Below are positions 8,688 through 17,585 of a stretch of 64,000 nucleotides of DNA, piece after piece. Below the pieces are notes generated by a model. The model did no database searches, was not told where the DNA came from, and worked only from the letters and a program-made list of their open reading frames with translations. Position 1 is the stretch's first letter; every line of letters begins with the position of its first letter. Source of the stretch: LMUY01 sp964242925 (lineage in GTDB: Bacteria; Pseudomonadota; Alphaproteobacteria; Acetobacterales; Acetobacteraceae); assembly GCA_964242925.1 (NCBI GenBank), contig CAXTBW010000004.1, positions 1 to 64,000 of the forward strand. The letters are read 5' to 3'. The translations under genes and the position numbers were made by a program.

Positions 8688-9889
8688 CAGCTAAGCTCGT
8701 TGCAATAGCGCCGCAGCCGCTCCATCGCGATTCGCAGCTGCCCGGTGTCCAGCGAGTAGCTCAGGCGGAAGTACGGCGACAGGCCGAACGCGCTGCCGGG
8801 CACCAGCGCCACCCCGGCGTGCTCGATGGCGCCGCGCACGAAGTCCTCGTCCGTCTGGATCACCTTTCCGTCCGGCAGCGTGCGGCCGATCGTGCCGGAG
8901 CAGTCGGCGAACAGGTAGAACGCCCCTTCCGGCGCATGGCAACGCAGGCCCGGCATCTGCTGCAGCGCCTGCAACGCGATGTCGCGCCGCTCTTGGAACA
9001 CGGCGGCGTTCTCGGCGATGAACCCCTGGTCGCCGGTCAGCGCCTCGACCGCGGCGGCCTGCGAGATGGCGCTCGGCGAGCCGACCAGCTGGCCGACGAC
9101 CAGCTTGATCGCCTTCATCATCGGCGCCGGGCCACCCGCGAAGCCGATGCGCCAGCCGGTCATCACGTAGCCCTTGGAGAATCCGTTCGCCGTCACCGTG
9201 CGCGTGTTGATCTCCGGGTCAAGCGCCGCGATGGAGGGCGACAGGCAGCCGTCGAAGCGGATGTGCTCGTAGATCTCGTCGGTCAGCACCCAGATGTCCG
9301 GATGCCGCTTCAGCACGGCGATCAGCGCGCGCAACTCGTCCTCCTGGTACGCCGTGCCAGTCGGATTGTTGGGCGAGTTCAGGATCAGCACGCGGGTGCG
9401 CGGGGTGATCGCGGCCTCGAGGGCCTCCGGGGCGATGCGGAACCCGGTTTCCGCCGGGCACGGAACGGCCACGGGGATGCCGCCGGCGATGCGCGTGATG
9501 TCCGGGTGCGACACCCAGTGCGGCGCCGGGATGATCACCTCGTCGCCCGGGTCGGTCATCGCCAGCAGGGCGGCGTGCAGCAGGGGCTTGGTGCCGCTGC
9601 TGCACACGATCTGGTCGGGCGGGTAGTCGAGCCCGTTCTCCCGCTTGAACTTGGCCGACAGCGCCTGGCGCAGCGCCAGCGTGCCGTCCGCGTCGGTGTA
9701 GCGGGTCTGGTTGTTGTTGATCGCGTTGATGCCCGCCTGCTTGATCGGGTCGGGCGTGGCGAAGTCCGGCTCGCCCCCCACCAAGCCGATGATGTCCCGG
9801 CCCTTGGCGCGCATCTCGCGCACCAGCGCGCTCATCGCCCCGGTCGGCGAGGGGCGGAACTGGCCCATGCGGGCGGAAATGTGCGTCAT
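8687..9889 (-). CDS. Class I/II pyridoxal-phosphate aminotransferase (aspartate aminotransferase-like)
   Basis: 400 aa, typical for the AspB/Ib aminotransferase branch. Motifs: SPNNPTGTAY around the cofactor-binding Asn, LTDEIYEHIRFDG with the pyridine-contacting Asp, and NGFSKGYVMTGWRIGF holding the PLP lysine. The C-terminal FRLSYSLD carries the substrate-carboxylate Arg. It transfers an amino group between an L-amino acid and a keto acid. It sits between the aapJQM importer and a coupled 2-hydroxyacid dehydrogenase on the same strand, fitting amino-acid uptake followed by deamination. A repeat element separates it from aapM, so it may be in a different transcript. Confidence 0.88.
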   Translation of the reverse strand: MTHISARMGQFRPSPTGAMSALVREMRAKGRDIIGLVGGEPDFATPDPIKQAGINAINNNQTRYTDADGTLALRQALSAKFKRENGLDYPPDQIVCSSGTKPLLHAALLAMTDPGDEVIIPAPHWVSHPDITRIAGGIPVAVPCPAETGFRIAPEALEAAITPRTRVLILNSPNNPTGTAYQEDELRALIAVLKRHPDIWVLTDEIYEHIRFDGCLSPSIAALDPEINTRTVTANGFSKGYVMTGWRIGFAGGPAPMMKAIKLVVGQLVGSPSAISQAAAVEALTGDQGFIAENAAVFQERRDIALQALQQMPGLRCHAPEGAFYLFADCSGTIGRTLPDGKVIQTDEDFVRGAIEHAGVALVPGSAFGLSPYFRLSYSLDTGQLRIAMERLRRYCNELS

Positions 9890-9918
9890 GCTGTAAGGCT
9901 CCTGTTGTGAGATCGCGT

Positions 9919-10012
9919 CGTCATTGCGAGGCCGCTTGGCCGCGGCAATCCATCGGCCACACAGCGCCGGGTTTGCCCTGGGTCGGCACGCCGAAGCCGG
10001 CTTGCGATGACG
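9919..10012. repeat. Dispersed palindromic element, family B
   Basis: Outer arms CGTCATTGCGAG and CTTGCGATGACG are near-perfect inverted repeats enclosing a GGCCGCTTGGCCGCGGCAAT hairpin. The same architecture appears at 37867, 41816, 45177 and 51319. It lies between aapM and the aminotransferase gene. Non-coding, REP-like. Confidence 0.7.
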
Positions 10013-10018
10013 GGCGCA

Positions 10019-11104
10019 TCAGGCGCCCGCCTCGGACTGGACGGCGAGGCGGAGAGTGGGCGCATCCGCGGCTTCCGTGCGCGCGACGCGGGCGGTGTCG
10101 CCCATGCGGCGCTCCAGCCAGGCGGCGTAGCGGGAGGCGGTGAAGCAGAACGCGAAATACGTCATGGCGGCAAAAGCATAGCCCTCGACGTCATGCCCTA
10201 GCCAGGCCGGATCGCGCGCGCCTGCGCCGATGGCGCCCAGAAAGTCGGTCAGGCCGATGACCACCACCAGCGAGGTGTCTTTGAAGAAGCTGATGGCGAT
10301 GCCGACCAGCGACGGCACCGACACGCGCAGGCACTGCGGCAGCACGATCCGCAGCATGGTGCGCCAGTAGCCCAGGCCCAGCGCCGCCGCCGCCTCCGCC
10401 TGCCCGGCGGGCACCGCGGCCAGGCCGCCGCGCACCACCTCCGCGATGAACGCCGACGCCAGCAGGGTGAACGCGAGATAGGCGCGGAACAGCTTGCCGG
10501 GAGTCACCCCGGCCGGCATCAGCAGCGGCGTTATCACGCCGGCCATGAACAGCAGGCTGACCAGCGGCAGCCCGCGCTGCAGCTCGATGAACGCCGTGCA
10601 GAACACGCGAAAGAACCCGAGCCGCGAGGTGCGGCCCAACGCCAATAGCACCCCTAATGGGAAGCCGATCGCCAGCGCGAAACTCGCGATCAGCACCGTC
10701 AGCGGCAGCCCGCTCCAGGCCTCCGCCGGCACGGGGGCCAGCCCGCCGCCGCCGCCCAGCACCCACACCACCACCAGCAGCGTCGCCGGCCAGGCCAGCA
10801 GCAGGCGGCGTCCCCAGAAGCGCGGAACCAGGTTGCACGCCAGCAGCGCGAGCAGCAGCAGCAGCGCCAGGGCCGGGCGCCAGCGGTCCTCCACCGGGTA
10901 GAAGCCGAACACGAAGAAGCCGAGCTTGTGGCCGACGTACGTCCAGCACGCGCCCGAAACCGCGCGGCATGCCTCCGGCCCGCCGGACCAGGCGGCGTCC
11001 AGCAGCGCCCAATGCGCCAACGGCGGCAGCACCCAGGCCAATAACGCCAGGCACGCCAGCGACACCGCGGCGTTGAGCGGCGAGCCCACCAGCGCCTTGA
11101 TCAC
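10019..11104 (-). CDS. aapM: General L-amino-acid ABC transporter permease AapM
   Basis: 361 aa inner-membrane permease with many hydrophobic helices. The N-terminal part carries the AapM-type insert (ACRAVSGACWTYVGHKLGF followed by FGFYP). The C-terminal half has the HisM/GlnP-type EAA loop AAAALGLGYWRTMLRIVLPQ. It pairs with AapQ to form the translocation channel. Start is a GTG at 11102-11104 that overlaps the aapQ stop by 4 bases (GTGA). In known aap operons an ATPase gene (aapP) follows; here the next gene is an aminotransferase, so the ATPase must be encoded elsewhere or shared. Confidence 0.88.
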   Translation of the reverse strand: MIKALVGSPLNAAVSLACLALLAWVLPPLAHWALLDAAWSGGPEACRAVSGACWTYVGHKLGFFVFGFYPVEDRWRPALALLLLLALLACNLVPRFWGRRLLLAWPATLLVVVWVLGGGGGLAPVPAEAWSGLPLTVLIASFALAIGFPLGVLLALGRTSRLGFFRVFCTAFIELQRGLPLVSLLFMAGVITPLLMPAGVTPGKLFRAYLAFTLLASAFIAEVVRGGLAAVPAGQAEAAAALGLGYWRTMLRIVLPQCLRVSVPSLVGIAISFFKDTSLVVVIGLTDFLGAIGAGARDPAWLGHDVEGYAFAAMTYFAFCFTASRYAAWLERRMGDTARVARTEAADAPTLRLAVQSEAGA

Positions 11105-12234
11105 CGCGCCCCCTGGCGCAGCATCCGCGCATACCACTCGTTCATCGCGCCCGACGTGCCGAGCGTCAGCACCAAGTAGCCGGCCATCAGCACCAGCACG
11201 CCCTCGATCGCGTGCCCGGTGACGTTGATGGCGGTGGATACGGCCCAGAACAGATCCGGGTAGCCGATCGCCACCGCCAGGCTGCTGTTCTTGATGACGG
11301 CGGCGTACTGGCTGGTCAGCGCCGGCAGAATGACCCGCAGCGCCTGCGGCAGCACGATGCGCCGCAGGATGGCGCCGTTGTGCAAACCGAGGCTGCGCGC
11401 CGCCTCCCATTGCCCGCTCGGCGCCGCCAGGATGCCGCCGCGCACGATCTCGGCGATGAACGCGCTGGTGTAGGCGACCAGCCCGGCCAGCAGCGCGCAG
11501 AACTCGGGCGTCAGCGTCATCCCGCCGGAATAGCCGAACAATTTCCGCACGGGCCGGTCGACGTCCAACCCGCCCTGCGCCGCCATCGCCGCGAACGCCG
11601 CGAGCACGGCGGCCGCCAGCCCCGCCGCGAGCATGGGCGCCGCGCCGCGCCGTCGCACCGAGGCCGCCGCGAGCAGCCCGGACACGACCGCGGCGCCGGC
11701 GGCGGGCCAGGGCGAGCCCTGCACCAACAGCGCCGGCAGTTGCAGGCCGCGCTGGCTGAGATACGCCCAGTCGCCCAGGCTGATCGCCTGCCGCACGCCC
11801 GGCAGCTTCAGCAGCAGCGCCGACCAGAACAGGATCTGCAGCAGCAGCGGCGTGTTGCGGAACAGTTCCACATACGCCGAGGTGATGGCGCGCAGCAGCG
11901 GGTTGGAACTCAACCGCATCACGCCGACCACCGTGCCGAGCACCGTCGCCAGCGCGATGGCGGCCACCGAGATGCGCAGCGTGTTCACGAGCCCAGCCAG
12001 CATGGCCCATGCAAAACTGTCGGTCGGCTCGAACGCGATCACCGACTCGCCGATCTGCATCCCCGCCGGCCGCAGCAGGAAGCCGAACCCGGTCGCCATG
12101 TTCTGCCGGGCCAGGTTGTCCATCAACGTGCTGGCCAGCAGCGCCGCGATGGCCGCCAGCAGCAACGCGGCCGCGACCTGCGCCCAGTTCGCCTGGCCGC
12201 GCCGGTTGGACAGCCGCCAGGCGGATGAACTCAT
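11101..12234 (-). CDS. aapQ: General L-amino-acid ABC transporter permease AapQ
   Basis: 377 aa. The stretch DNLARQNMATGFGFL after the first membrane helix is characteristic of AapQ/BztB permeases. The EAA loop AARSLGLHNGAILRRIVLPQ near the C-terminus is the site expected to contact the ATPase. Many membrane segments are visible. It starts 4 bases after the aapJ stop and overlaps aapM by 4 bases, so the three genes form one tight operon. The ATG at 12234 was preferred over an upstream in-frame start inside aapJ. Confidence 0.88.
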   Translation of the reverse strand: MSSSAWRLSNRRGQANWAQVAAALLLAAIAALLASTLMDNLARQNMATGFGFLLRPAGMQIGESVIAFEPTDSFAWAMLAGLVNTLRISVAAIALATVLGTVVGVMRLSSNPLLRAITSAYVELFRNTPLLLQILFWSALLLKLPGVRQAISLGDWAYLSQRGLQLPALLVQGSPWPAAGAAVVSGLLAAASVRRRGAAPMLAAGLAAAVLAAFAAMAAQGGLDVDRPVRKLFGYSGGMTLTPEFCALLAGLVAYTSAFIAEIVRGGILAAPSGQWEAARSLGLHNGAILRRIVLPQALRVILPALTSQYAAVIKNSSLAVAIGYPDLFWAVSTAINVTGHAIEGVLVLMAGYLVLTLGTSGAMNEWYARMLRQGAR

Positions 12235-12238
12235 GTCA

Positions 12239-13249
12239 TCACAGGAACGGCGGGCTGTAGAGCAGGCCGCCATCGCTCCACAGTCTGTTCAGCCCGCGCG
12301 GCAGTTTCAGGAACGAGCCCTCGCCCAGCGTGCGGTCGTAGATCTCGGCGTAGTTGCCGATCTGCTTGATGACCTGGTAGGCCCAGTCGTCGGACAGGCC
12401 TAATTGCTTCGACAGGCCCGGCTGCCCGCCCAGCATGCGCCGCACCTCCGGGTCGTTGCTGCCGCGGCTGGCGTCCACGTTGGCGCGGGTCAGCTTCTTC
12501 TCCTCCGCCAGGATCGTGACGTTCACCACCCACTTCACGATGTTCAGCCACTGGTCGTCGCCCTGCCGCACCATCGGCCCCAGCGGAGACTTCGCCAGCA
12601 GGTCCGGCAGCAGCACGTAGTCCGACGGCTTGGCCGCGATCGAGCGGTTGGACGACAGCATCAGCCGGTCGCCGGTGAACACGTCGCAGCGCCCCTCGAA
12701 GAAGCTGCGCCGCAACGCGTCGAGGTTGTCGATCGAGATCGGCGTGTATTTCAGGTTGTGCTGGTGGAAGTAGTCCGCGAGGTTCAGCTCCGAGTTGGAG
12801 CCCGGCAATACGCACACCGCGGCGCCGTCCAGATCCGCCAGCGTCTTGGCGCCCGTCTTGGCCGCCACCAGCGCGCCCTGCGCGTCGAACATGATCATGT
12901 TGCCGAAGATCAGCCCGACCTGGGTGTCGCGGCTGAACAGATCCGTCGTCTCGCGGATCAGCACGTCCACGTCGCCGGATTGCAGCGCGCTGAACCGGGC
13001 GAGCGTGCTGGTGTGGATGAACGTCACCTTCGCCGCGTCGCCGAACACCGCCACGGCGAGCGCGCGGCAATACTCGATGTCGATCCCCTGCAGCACGCCG
13101 TTGCTGTCCGGCGCGCCGGACCCGGGCGTGTCGTTCTCCGTTCCGCAACGCAACGCGCCGCGCGCGCGCACCGTCTCGAGCGTCGTCGCCTGCGACGCCA
13201 CCGGCCAGGCGGCCAAGGCGAGAAGCAGCAGCGCGACGAGACGACGCAT
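12239..13249 (-). CDS. aapJ: General L-amino-acid ABC transporter substrate-binding protein AapJ
   Basis: 336 aa periplasmic binding protein. It has a clear signal peptide (MRRLVALLLLALAAWPVASQA), then the AapJ/BztA pattern TLETVRARGALRCG and GIDIEYCRALAVAVFGDA. Other family stretches are FSRDTQVGLIFGNMIMFDAQG and VLPGSNSELNLADYF. It captures a wide range of L-amino acids for AapQM. Start at 13249 gives the signal peptide directly; an in-frame start at 13285 would add an unlikely extension. It is the first gene of the operon and is divergent from ilvE across a 69-bp gap that must hold both promoters. Confidence 0.9.
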   Translation of the reverse strand: MRRLVALLLLALAAWPVASQATTLETVRARGALRCGTENDTPGSGAPDSNGVLQGIDIEYCRALAVAVFGDAAKVTFIHTSTLARFSALQSGDVDVLIRETTDLFSRDTQVGLIFGNMIMFDAQGALVAAKTGAKTLADLDGAAVCVLPGSNSELNLADYFHQHNLKYTPISIDNLDALRRSFFEGRCDVFTGDRLMLSSNRSIAAKPSDYVLLPDLLAKSPLGPMVRQGDDQWLNIVKWVVNVTILAEEKKLTRANVDASRGSNDPEVRRMLGGQPGLSKQLGLSDDWAYQVIKQIGNYAEIYDRTLGEGSFLKLPRGLNRLWSDGGLLYSPPFL

Positions 13250-13318
13250 GACGTTGATCCTTACGGTGGCCCCGGGAACATGCAAAGCTCACGCCATCAA
13301 AACCGAGGAGCGCACCGC

Positions 13319-14242
13319 ATGGCCCAGCCCCGTTTCCTGTCGTTCAACGGCGAGATCGTGCCGTATGCGGAGGCCAAGGTCCACGTCCTCGCGCCCGGCA
13401 TGAAATACGGCGCCGGCGTGTTCGAGGGCATCCGCGGCTACTGGAACGCGGACCGCGCGGAGATGTACGTGTTCCGCCTGAAGGAGCATCTGGAGCGGCT
13501 GCAATACTCCATGCGCGTGATGCGCTACGACCACCACATCACCAACGAGCAGGTGCAGGCGGCCATCATCGCGGTGGTGCGCGCCAACGAGTTGCGCGAG
13601 GACGTCCACATCCGCCCGATGGTCTGGATCGACGGCGATGCCGAGATGCTGTCCACCGGCCCGGTGGGCTGGATGGTCGCCGCGCTGCCGCGCCCGTTCA
13701 ACCCGGCGGTGCGCGACGGCGTGAACGCCGGCATCTCGTCGTGGCGGCGCAACGCCGACAGCAGCATGCCGCCGCGGGTCAAGGCGACGGCGAACTACGT
13801 GAACGGCCGGCTCGCGGGGCTGCAGGGCAAGGCGGACGGCTACGACAACGTGCTGATGATGACGCAGGCCGGACATATCGCGGAGTCGCCGGGCTCGTGT
13901 TTCTTCATGATCCGCAACGGGCGCCCGGTTACGCCTAGCGTCACCAGCGGCATCTTGGAAAGCGTCACCCGGGCCACGGTGATGGAGTTGTTGACGGAGC
14001 TGGCGGGCAACTCCACCGACGAGCGCGACATCGACCGCACCGAGGTGTATGCCGCGGAGGAGGCGTTCTTCTGCGGCTCCGGCCAGGAGATCCAACCGAT
14101 CGTGACGCTGGACCGCCTGCCGATCGGGGCCGGGACGCCGGGCCCCCTCACCCGCCGGTTGCAGGAGCGCTATTTCGCGGTGGTGCGCGGGCAGACCAAT
14201 GACCACTCGGGGTGGCTGACGCCCATCTGGAACGGACAGTAG
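13319..14242 (+). CDS. ilvE: Branched-chain amino-acid aminotransferase
   Basis: 307 aa fold-type IV PLP enzyme interconverting Leu, Ile and Val with their 2-keto acids. Visible features: GAGVFEGIRGYW, the PLP lysine in PPRVKATANYVNGRLAG (about Lys155), and EVYAAEEAFFCGSGQEIQPI near the C-terminus, all matching IlvE. A GAGGAG ribosome site at 13305-13310 supports the ATG at 13319. It is divergent from the aapJQM importer, consistent with amino-acid metabolism. The gene is probably monocistronic because a repeat element and a convergent operon follow. Confidence 0.93.
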   Translation: MAQPRFLSFNGEIVPYAEAKVHVLAPGMKYGAGVFEGIRGYWNADRAEMYVFRLKEHLERLQYSMRVMRYDHHITNEQVQAAIIAVVRANELREDVHIRPMVWIDGDAEMLSTGPVGWMVAALPRPFNPAVRDGVNAGISSWRRNADSSMPPRVKATANYVNGRLAGLQGKADGYDNVLMMTQAGHIAESPGSCFFMIRNGRPVTPSVTSGILESVTRATVMELLTELAGNSTDERDIDRTEVYAAEEAFFCGSGQEIQPIVTLDRLPIGAGTPGPLTRRLQERYFAVVRGQTNDHSGWLTPIWNGQ

Positions 14243-14255
14243 CGCACCCCGCTAC

Positions 14256-14394
14256 CGTCATGGCCGGGCTTGACCCGGCCACCCACGGCGCCCCAACAAC
14301 GCCGGCCCTCGCCGCAACGTAAAATCGTGCCAAGTCCTGCTTCGCCAGCGGCGGCGTCGCGCCGTGGGTGGCTGAATCAAGTCCGGCTATGACG
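14256..14394. repeat. Dispersed palindromic element, family A
   Basis: Left end CGTCATGGCCGGGCTTGACC with GGCCACCCACGGCGCC; right end GCGCCGTGGGTGGCTGAATC and TCCGGCTATGACG. The two halves are imperfect inverted repeats. It fills the convergent gap between ilvE and the class V aminotransferase gene and could fold as a bidirectional hairpin. Confidence 0.65.
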
Positions 14395-14412
14395 GAGGGG
14401 TTGGCGAGGCAG

Positions 14413-15522
14413 TCATCGCCACTCCGCCCGCAGTGCGTTCATCGAACGGTCTACGTCGTCGCTTCCATTGTAGCCGTGGAAACTGAACCGTATCCGACCA
14501 CGGCCATTCCACGCGTACACGCCGCGCCGGCTCATCCCGTCCACGATCGCCTGGGCGCGGGGGCTGGCGATGCACACGCTCGCGCCGTGTCGCGCCGGGT
14601 CCGCAGGCGTGGTGGTCGGGATGCCCGCCTCCTCCAGCCGGCCCAGCATGTCCACGGTCAACCCCTGCACATGCGCCTGCACCGCGGCGACCGGCGTTTC
14701 CGCCAGGAACGACAACGCCGACACCAGCACATGCACCGCGCCGTGCGCCGGATTGCCGCGGGTGAAGCACAACCCGTCGCCCCGCAGCGCCAGCTTGCCG
14801 CCGTACTCCGGACGCGCGCCGGACGCCAGCGAGTGCCACCCGGCCGACGCCGGCGCCCAGCCAGGCTGCCGCGCGCGGTTCCACACGGCAACCGCCACGC
14901 CCGTCATTCCCAGCAGCCATTTGTAGCACGCGCTGAAAGCGAAATCGGCCAGCGCGGCCTCGATCGGCAGGTATCCCGCCGCCTGGGTGAAATCCACCAC
15001 CAGCAGCGCGCCCACCCCGTCCGCCAACCGCCGCAGCGCCGCCAGGTCCACCCGCGAGCCGTCCAGGTACGACACGTAGGTCACCGCGATCACCCGCGTG
15101 CCGGCGTCCACGAACGGCGCCAGCGCGTCGGCGTCCGCGCGCGGCGCGAGGCGGACTGCGACCCCCCGGGCGCGGCCCATCAGGAACGGCGCGGCGACGG
15201 AGGGGTATTCATCGATGCCGAGGCACACCGTATCGCCGGGGCGCCAGTCGATGCTCTCGAACACCATGGCGATGCCTTCCGCCACGCTGCCGGTGAAGCC
15301 GACGTCGCCGGCGGGCACGCCCCAGGCCTGGCCTACGAGTGAGCGCGCCCGCTCCACCATCGCCTCCTGCGCGGCGCGGCCCGGCACGCCGTCGCTTTTG
15401 TCGGCGGCGTAGCGGTCCAGCGCGGCGCCGTGGCGGCGCAGGAACGCCGTCTCGCCGCCCGCGCAGACATGCGTGACCCCGGGCGCGATGCGGAACTCCG
15501 CCGGGTCGAACAGCGGTTGCAT
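14413..15522 (-). CDS. Class V aminotransferase
   Basis: 369 aa fold-type I PLP protein. Motifs: DVGFTGSVAEGIAMV (cofactor phosphate region), LLVVDFTQAAGYLPI with the pyridine Asp, and SACYKWLLGMTGVAV with the PLP lysine. It is related to the cysteine desulfurase/isopenicillin-epimerase/kynureninase superfamily, but nothing fixes the reaction. The start overlaps the ltaE stop by one base (TGATG), so it is the last gene of an amino-acid operon with threonine aldolase, an orphan TRAP binding protein and aspartate dehydrogenase. This suggests a role in amino-acid catabolism and not in Fe-S assembly. Confidence 0.82.
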   Translation of the reverse strand: MQPLFDPAEFRIAPGVTHVCAGGETAFLRRHGAALDRYAADKSDGVPGRAAQEAMVERARSLVGQAWGVPAGDVGFTGSVAEGIAMVFESIDWRPGDTVCLGIDEYPSVAAPFLMGRARGVAVRLAPRADADALAPFVDAGTRVIAVTYVSYLDGSRVDLAALRRLADGVGALLVVDFTQAAGYLPIEAALADFAFSACYKWLLGMTGVAVAVWNRARQPGWAPASAGWHSLASGARPEYGGKLALRGDGLCFTRGNPAHGAVHVLVSALSFLAETPVAAVQAHVQGLTVDMLGRLEEAGIPTTTPADPARHGASVCIASPRAQAIVDGMSRRGVYAWNGRGRIRFSFHGYNGSDDVDRSMNALRAEWR

Positions 15523-16571
15523 CAGGCGGCCTGCGCACGCCCCGCGGGCCAGCCGGCGCGGAACGCTGCCAACGCGGCGTCGATCCCGGCATCGTCGACG
15601 TCGGCGTGGGTCAGCAGCCGCACCCGCGTGGCGCTGTAAGGCCGCGCGATTATGCCATGCTCGCCCAGGTGGCGGCACCACTCGGGCGCCGGGATGCCGG
15701 ACGCGGACAGGTCCACGTAGACGATATTGGTCGCAATCAAGGCCGGGTCGCACAGCCCGGGATGCAGCGCCGCCAGGCCGGCCGCCAGGCGCCGCGCGCG
15801 CCGATGGTCGTCCGCCAGCCGGTCGACCATCGTGTCGAGCGCCACGATCCCGGCCGCCGCCAGCACCCCTGCCTGCCGCATTCCGCCACCCAGCAGCTTA
15901 CGCGTTTGGCGTGCGCGGCCGATCACCGCCGCCGGCCCGCACAGCACCGAACCGACGGGCGCGCCGAGCCCCTTGGACAGGCAGAACGTCACCGTATCCA
16001 CGTGGCGCGCAATCTCCGCCACGGGCACGCCGAGCGCGACCGCCGCGTTGAACACCCGCGCGCCGTCCACGTGCACCGCCATGCCCTGCGCCGCCGTCAG
16101 CGCGCGGACGGCCGCCATGTAGTCCAGCGGCAGCACGGCGCCGCCAGCCGCGTTGTGCGTCGTCTCGAGGCACATCACCGCCGGTCGCAGCCGGGTGCTG
16201 TAGCCGCTGCCCTCCAGTTCGGTCCGCAGCGTATCGAGCGGAACGGCGCCGCGGACGGCCGTCAGCACGCGGTACGGGATGCCGCCGAGCTGCGCCATGC
16301 CGGCCTGCTCGGTGCGGTAGATGTGGGCGGTGCTCTCGACGATGACCTCGTCGCCACGGTTGGTCTGCGCGAAGATGGCGCATAGGTTGCCCATGGTGCC
16401 GGAGGGGACCAGCATCGCGGCTTCCTTGCCCAGCATCGCGGCCGCCTTGCGCTCCAGCGCGTTGACGGTCGGGTCGTCGCCGTAGCCGTCGTCGCCAACC
16501 TCCGCGGTCGCCATCGCATGCCGCATGGCGTCGGTGGGGCGTGTCACGGTATCGCTGCGCAGGTCGATCAT
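15522..16571 (-). CDS. ltaE: Low-specificity L-threonine aldolase (beta-eliminating lyase family)
   Basis: 349 aa PLP enzyme cleaving L-threonine or allo-threonine to glycine and acetaldehyde. It begins IDLRSDTVTRPT, then GDDGYGDDPTVNALE, and LVPSGTMGNLCAIFA. The PLP lysine lies in TVTFCLSKGLGAPVGS. These are family signatures and the length is standard. It is coupled by TGATG to the class V aminotransferase downstream and lies 57 bp after a TRAP-type binding protein gene. Neighbours point to beta-hydroxy amino acid degradation. Confidence 0.9.
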   Translation of the reverse strand: MIDLRSDTVTRPTDAMRHAMATAEVGDDGYGDDPTVNALERKAAAMLGKEAAMLVPSGTMGNLCAIFAQTNRGDEVIVESTAHIYRTEQAGMAQLGGIPYRVLTAVRGAVPLDTLRTELEGSGYSTRLRPAVMCLETTHNAAGGAVLPLDYMAAVRALTAAQGMAVHVDGARVFNAAVALGVPVAEIARHVDTVTFCLSKGLGAPVGSVLCGPAAVIGRARQTRKLLGGGMRQAGVLAAAGIVALDTMVDRLADDHRRARRLAAGLAALHPGLCDPALIATNIVYVDLSASGIPAPEWCRHLGEHGIIARPYSATRVRLLTHADVDDAGIDAALAAFRAGWPAGRAQAA

Positions 16572-16628
16572 GGCTTTAGTCTTCTCCTAATTCCAAACCG
16601 TAGGGCGGGCTGCTGGAGCGCAGCCACC

Positions 16629-17585
16629 CTAAGTTGCATGATACGCCGCAAGGATGGCCGCGCCCTCGTCGCCCGCCCGCAGCGCCCAGGCGGCGATGAC
16701 CGGCGCGGCGGCCTCCGCCAGGGTGGCGCGCAGGCCAGCGGCGGACGCGACCGCAACGCCGTTCGCGGCCATGCGCGCGGCGTTCTCCGCCACCCGCGTG
16801 CCGATTGCGACGAACTGCCGTGTTTCGGTGTCCGCGCCGGCGCCCAGCACGGCCGCCTGCATCGCGGCCGGCAGCCGGTCCAACGCGGCCGTGTTGCAGA
16901 ATGCGAGGCTCAGCGGGAAGGCGTAGTCCAATGCGGTGAAATGCGGCAGCAGCTCCCACAGGCGCGCCCCCGCGCCGCCGTCGCCGGAGGACAGCACGGC
17001 GTCCAGCGCGCCGGCGCGCAGTTGGGGCAGCGCGTCCGCGAAGCTGATCTGCACGGGCGTCGCGCCCGCCGCGCGCAGCACCGCCGCGCCTGCCGCGTCG
17101 TAGGTCCGCACGCGCAATCCGCGCAGCGCCGCGGCGTCGGGCAAGGGCCCGCGCGACCACAGCCCGGTGGGCGGCCAGGGCGTCGCATACAGCAGCGCCA
17201 GCCCCCGCATAGCCAGAGCGCGCTCGTAGGCCGGGCGGGCGGCGTGCAGCAGCCGGGCGGTATCGGCCGGCGAGCCCGTGAGGAACGGCAGCGACGACAC
17301 CTCGAACACCGGGCCGTCCGCGGCCAACGCGCCGGTGAACGCGTCCGCCGCCTCCGGCTGGCCCGCCGCCACCGCGCGCAGCATGCCCGCCGAACGCAGG
17401 CCGCCCGGCGCGTCGAAACCCGGTTGCACGTCGAACCCGGCCAGGCCCGCCGCGTGCGCGAAGTAGGCTACGCCTTCGCCCGGGATCGCGCTCGCCGGGT
17501 ACTCCGTCGCGATCCGCCAACCGGCCGCCGCCCGGGCAGGCGACGCAGCGGCCAGCGCCCCGAGCAGCATGCCGCGGCGCGTCAC
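16629..17585 (-). CDS. TRAP transporter substrate-binding protein (DctP family), orphan
   Basis: 318 aa exported protein. N-terminus MTRRGMLLGALAAASPARA has an RR pair and hydrophobic core, so it could use Tat or Sec. The body follows DctP layout: RIATEYPAS strand, LRGLRVRTYDAAGAAVLRAAGATPVQI (quoted here in part: LRGLRVRTYD, GATPVQI), and LRAGALDAVLSSGDG. The Arg in GLRVR is where DctP proteins bind the carboxylate of the ligand. Start is a GTG overlapping the nadX stop by 4 bases. No DctQ/DctM membrane subunits lie nearby, which is unusual. Confidence 0.8.
   Translation of the reverse strand: MTRRGMLLGALAAASPARAAAGWRIATEYPASAIPGEGVAYFAHAAGLAGFDVQPGFDAPGGLRSAGMLRAVAAGQPEAADAFTGALAADGPVFEVSSLPFLTGSPADTARLLHAARPAYERALAMRGLALLYATPWPPTGLWSRGPLPDAAALRGLRVRTYDAAGAAVLRAAGATPVQISFADALPQLRAGALDAVLSSGDGGAGARLWELLPHFTALDYAFPLSLAFCNTAALDRLPAAMQAAVLGAGADTETRQFVAIGTRVAENAARMAANGVAVASAAGLRATLAEAAAPVIAAWALRAGDEGAAILAAYHAT

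Noticed and set aside
14413..15522. Kynureninase or cysteine desulfurase call
   Set aside because: It shares only the general class V fold; specific motifs for either are missing, so a general call was kept.
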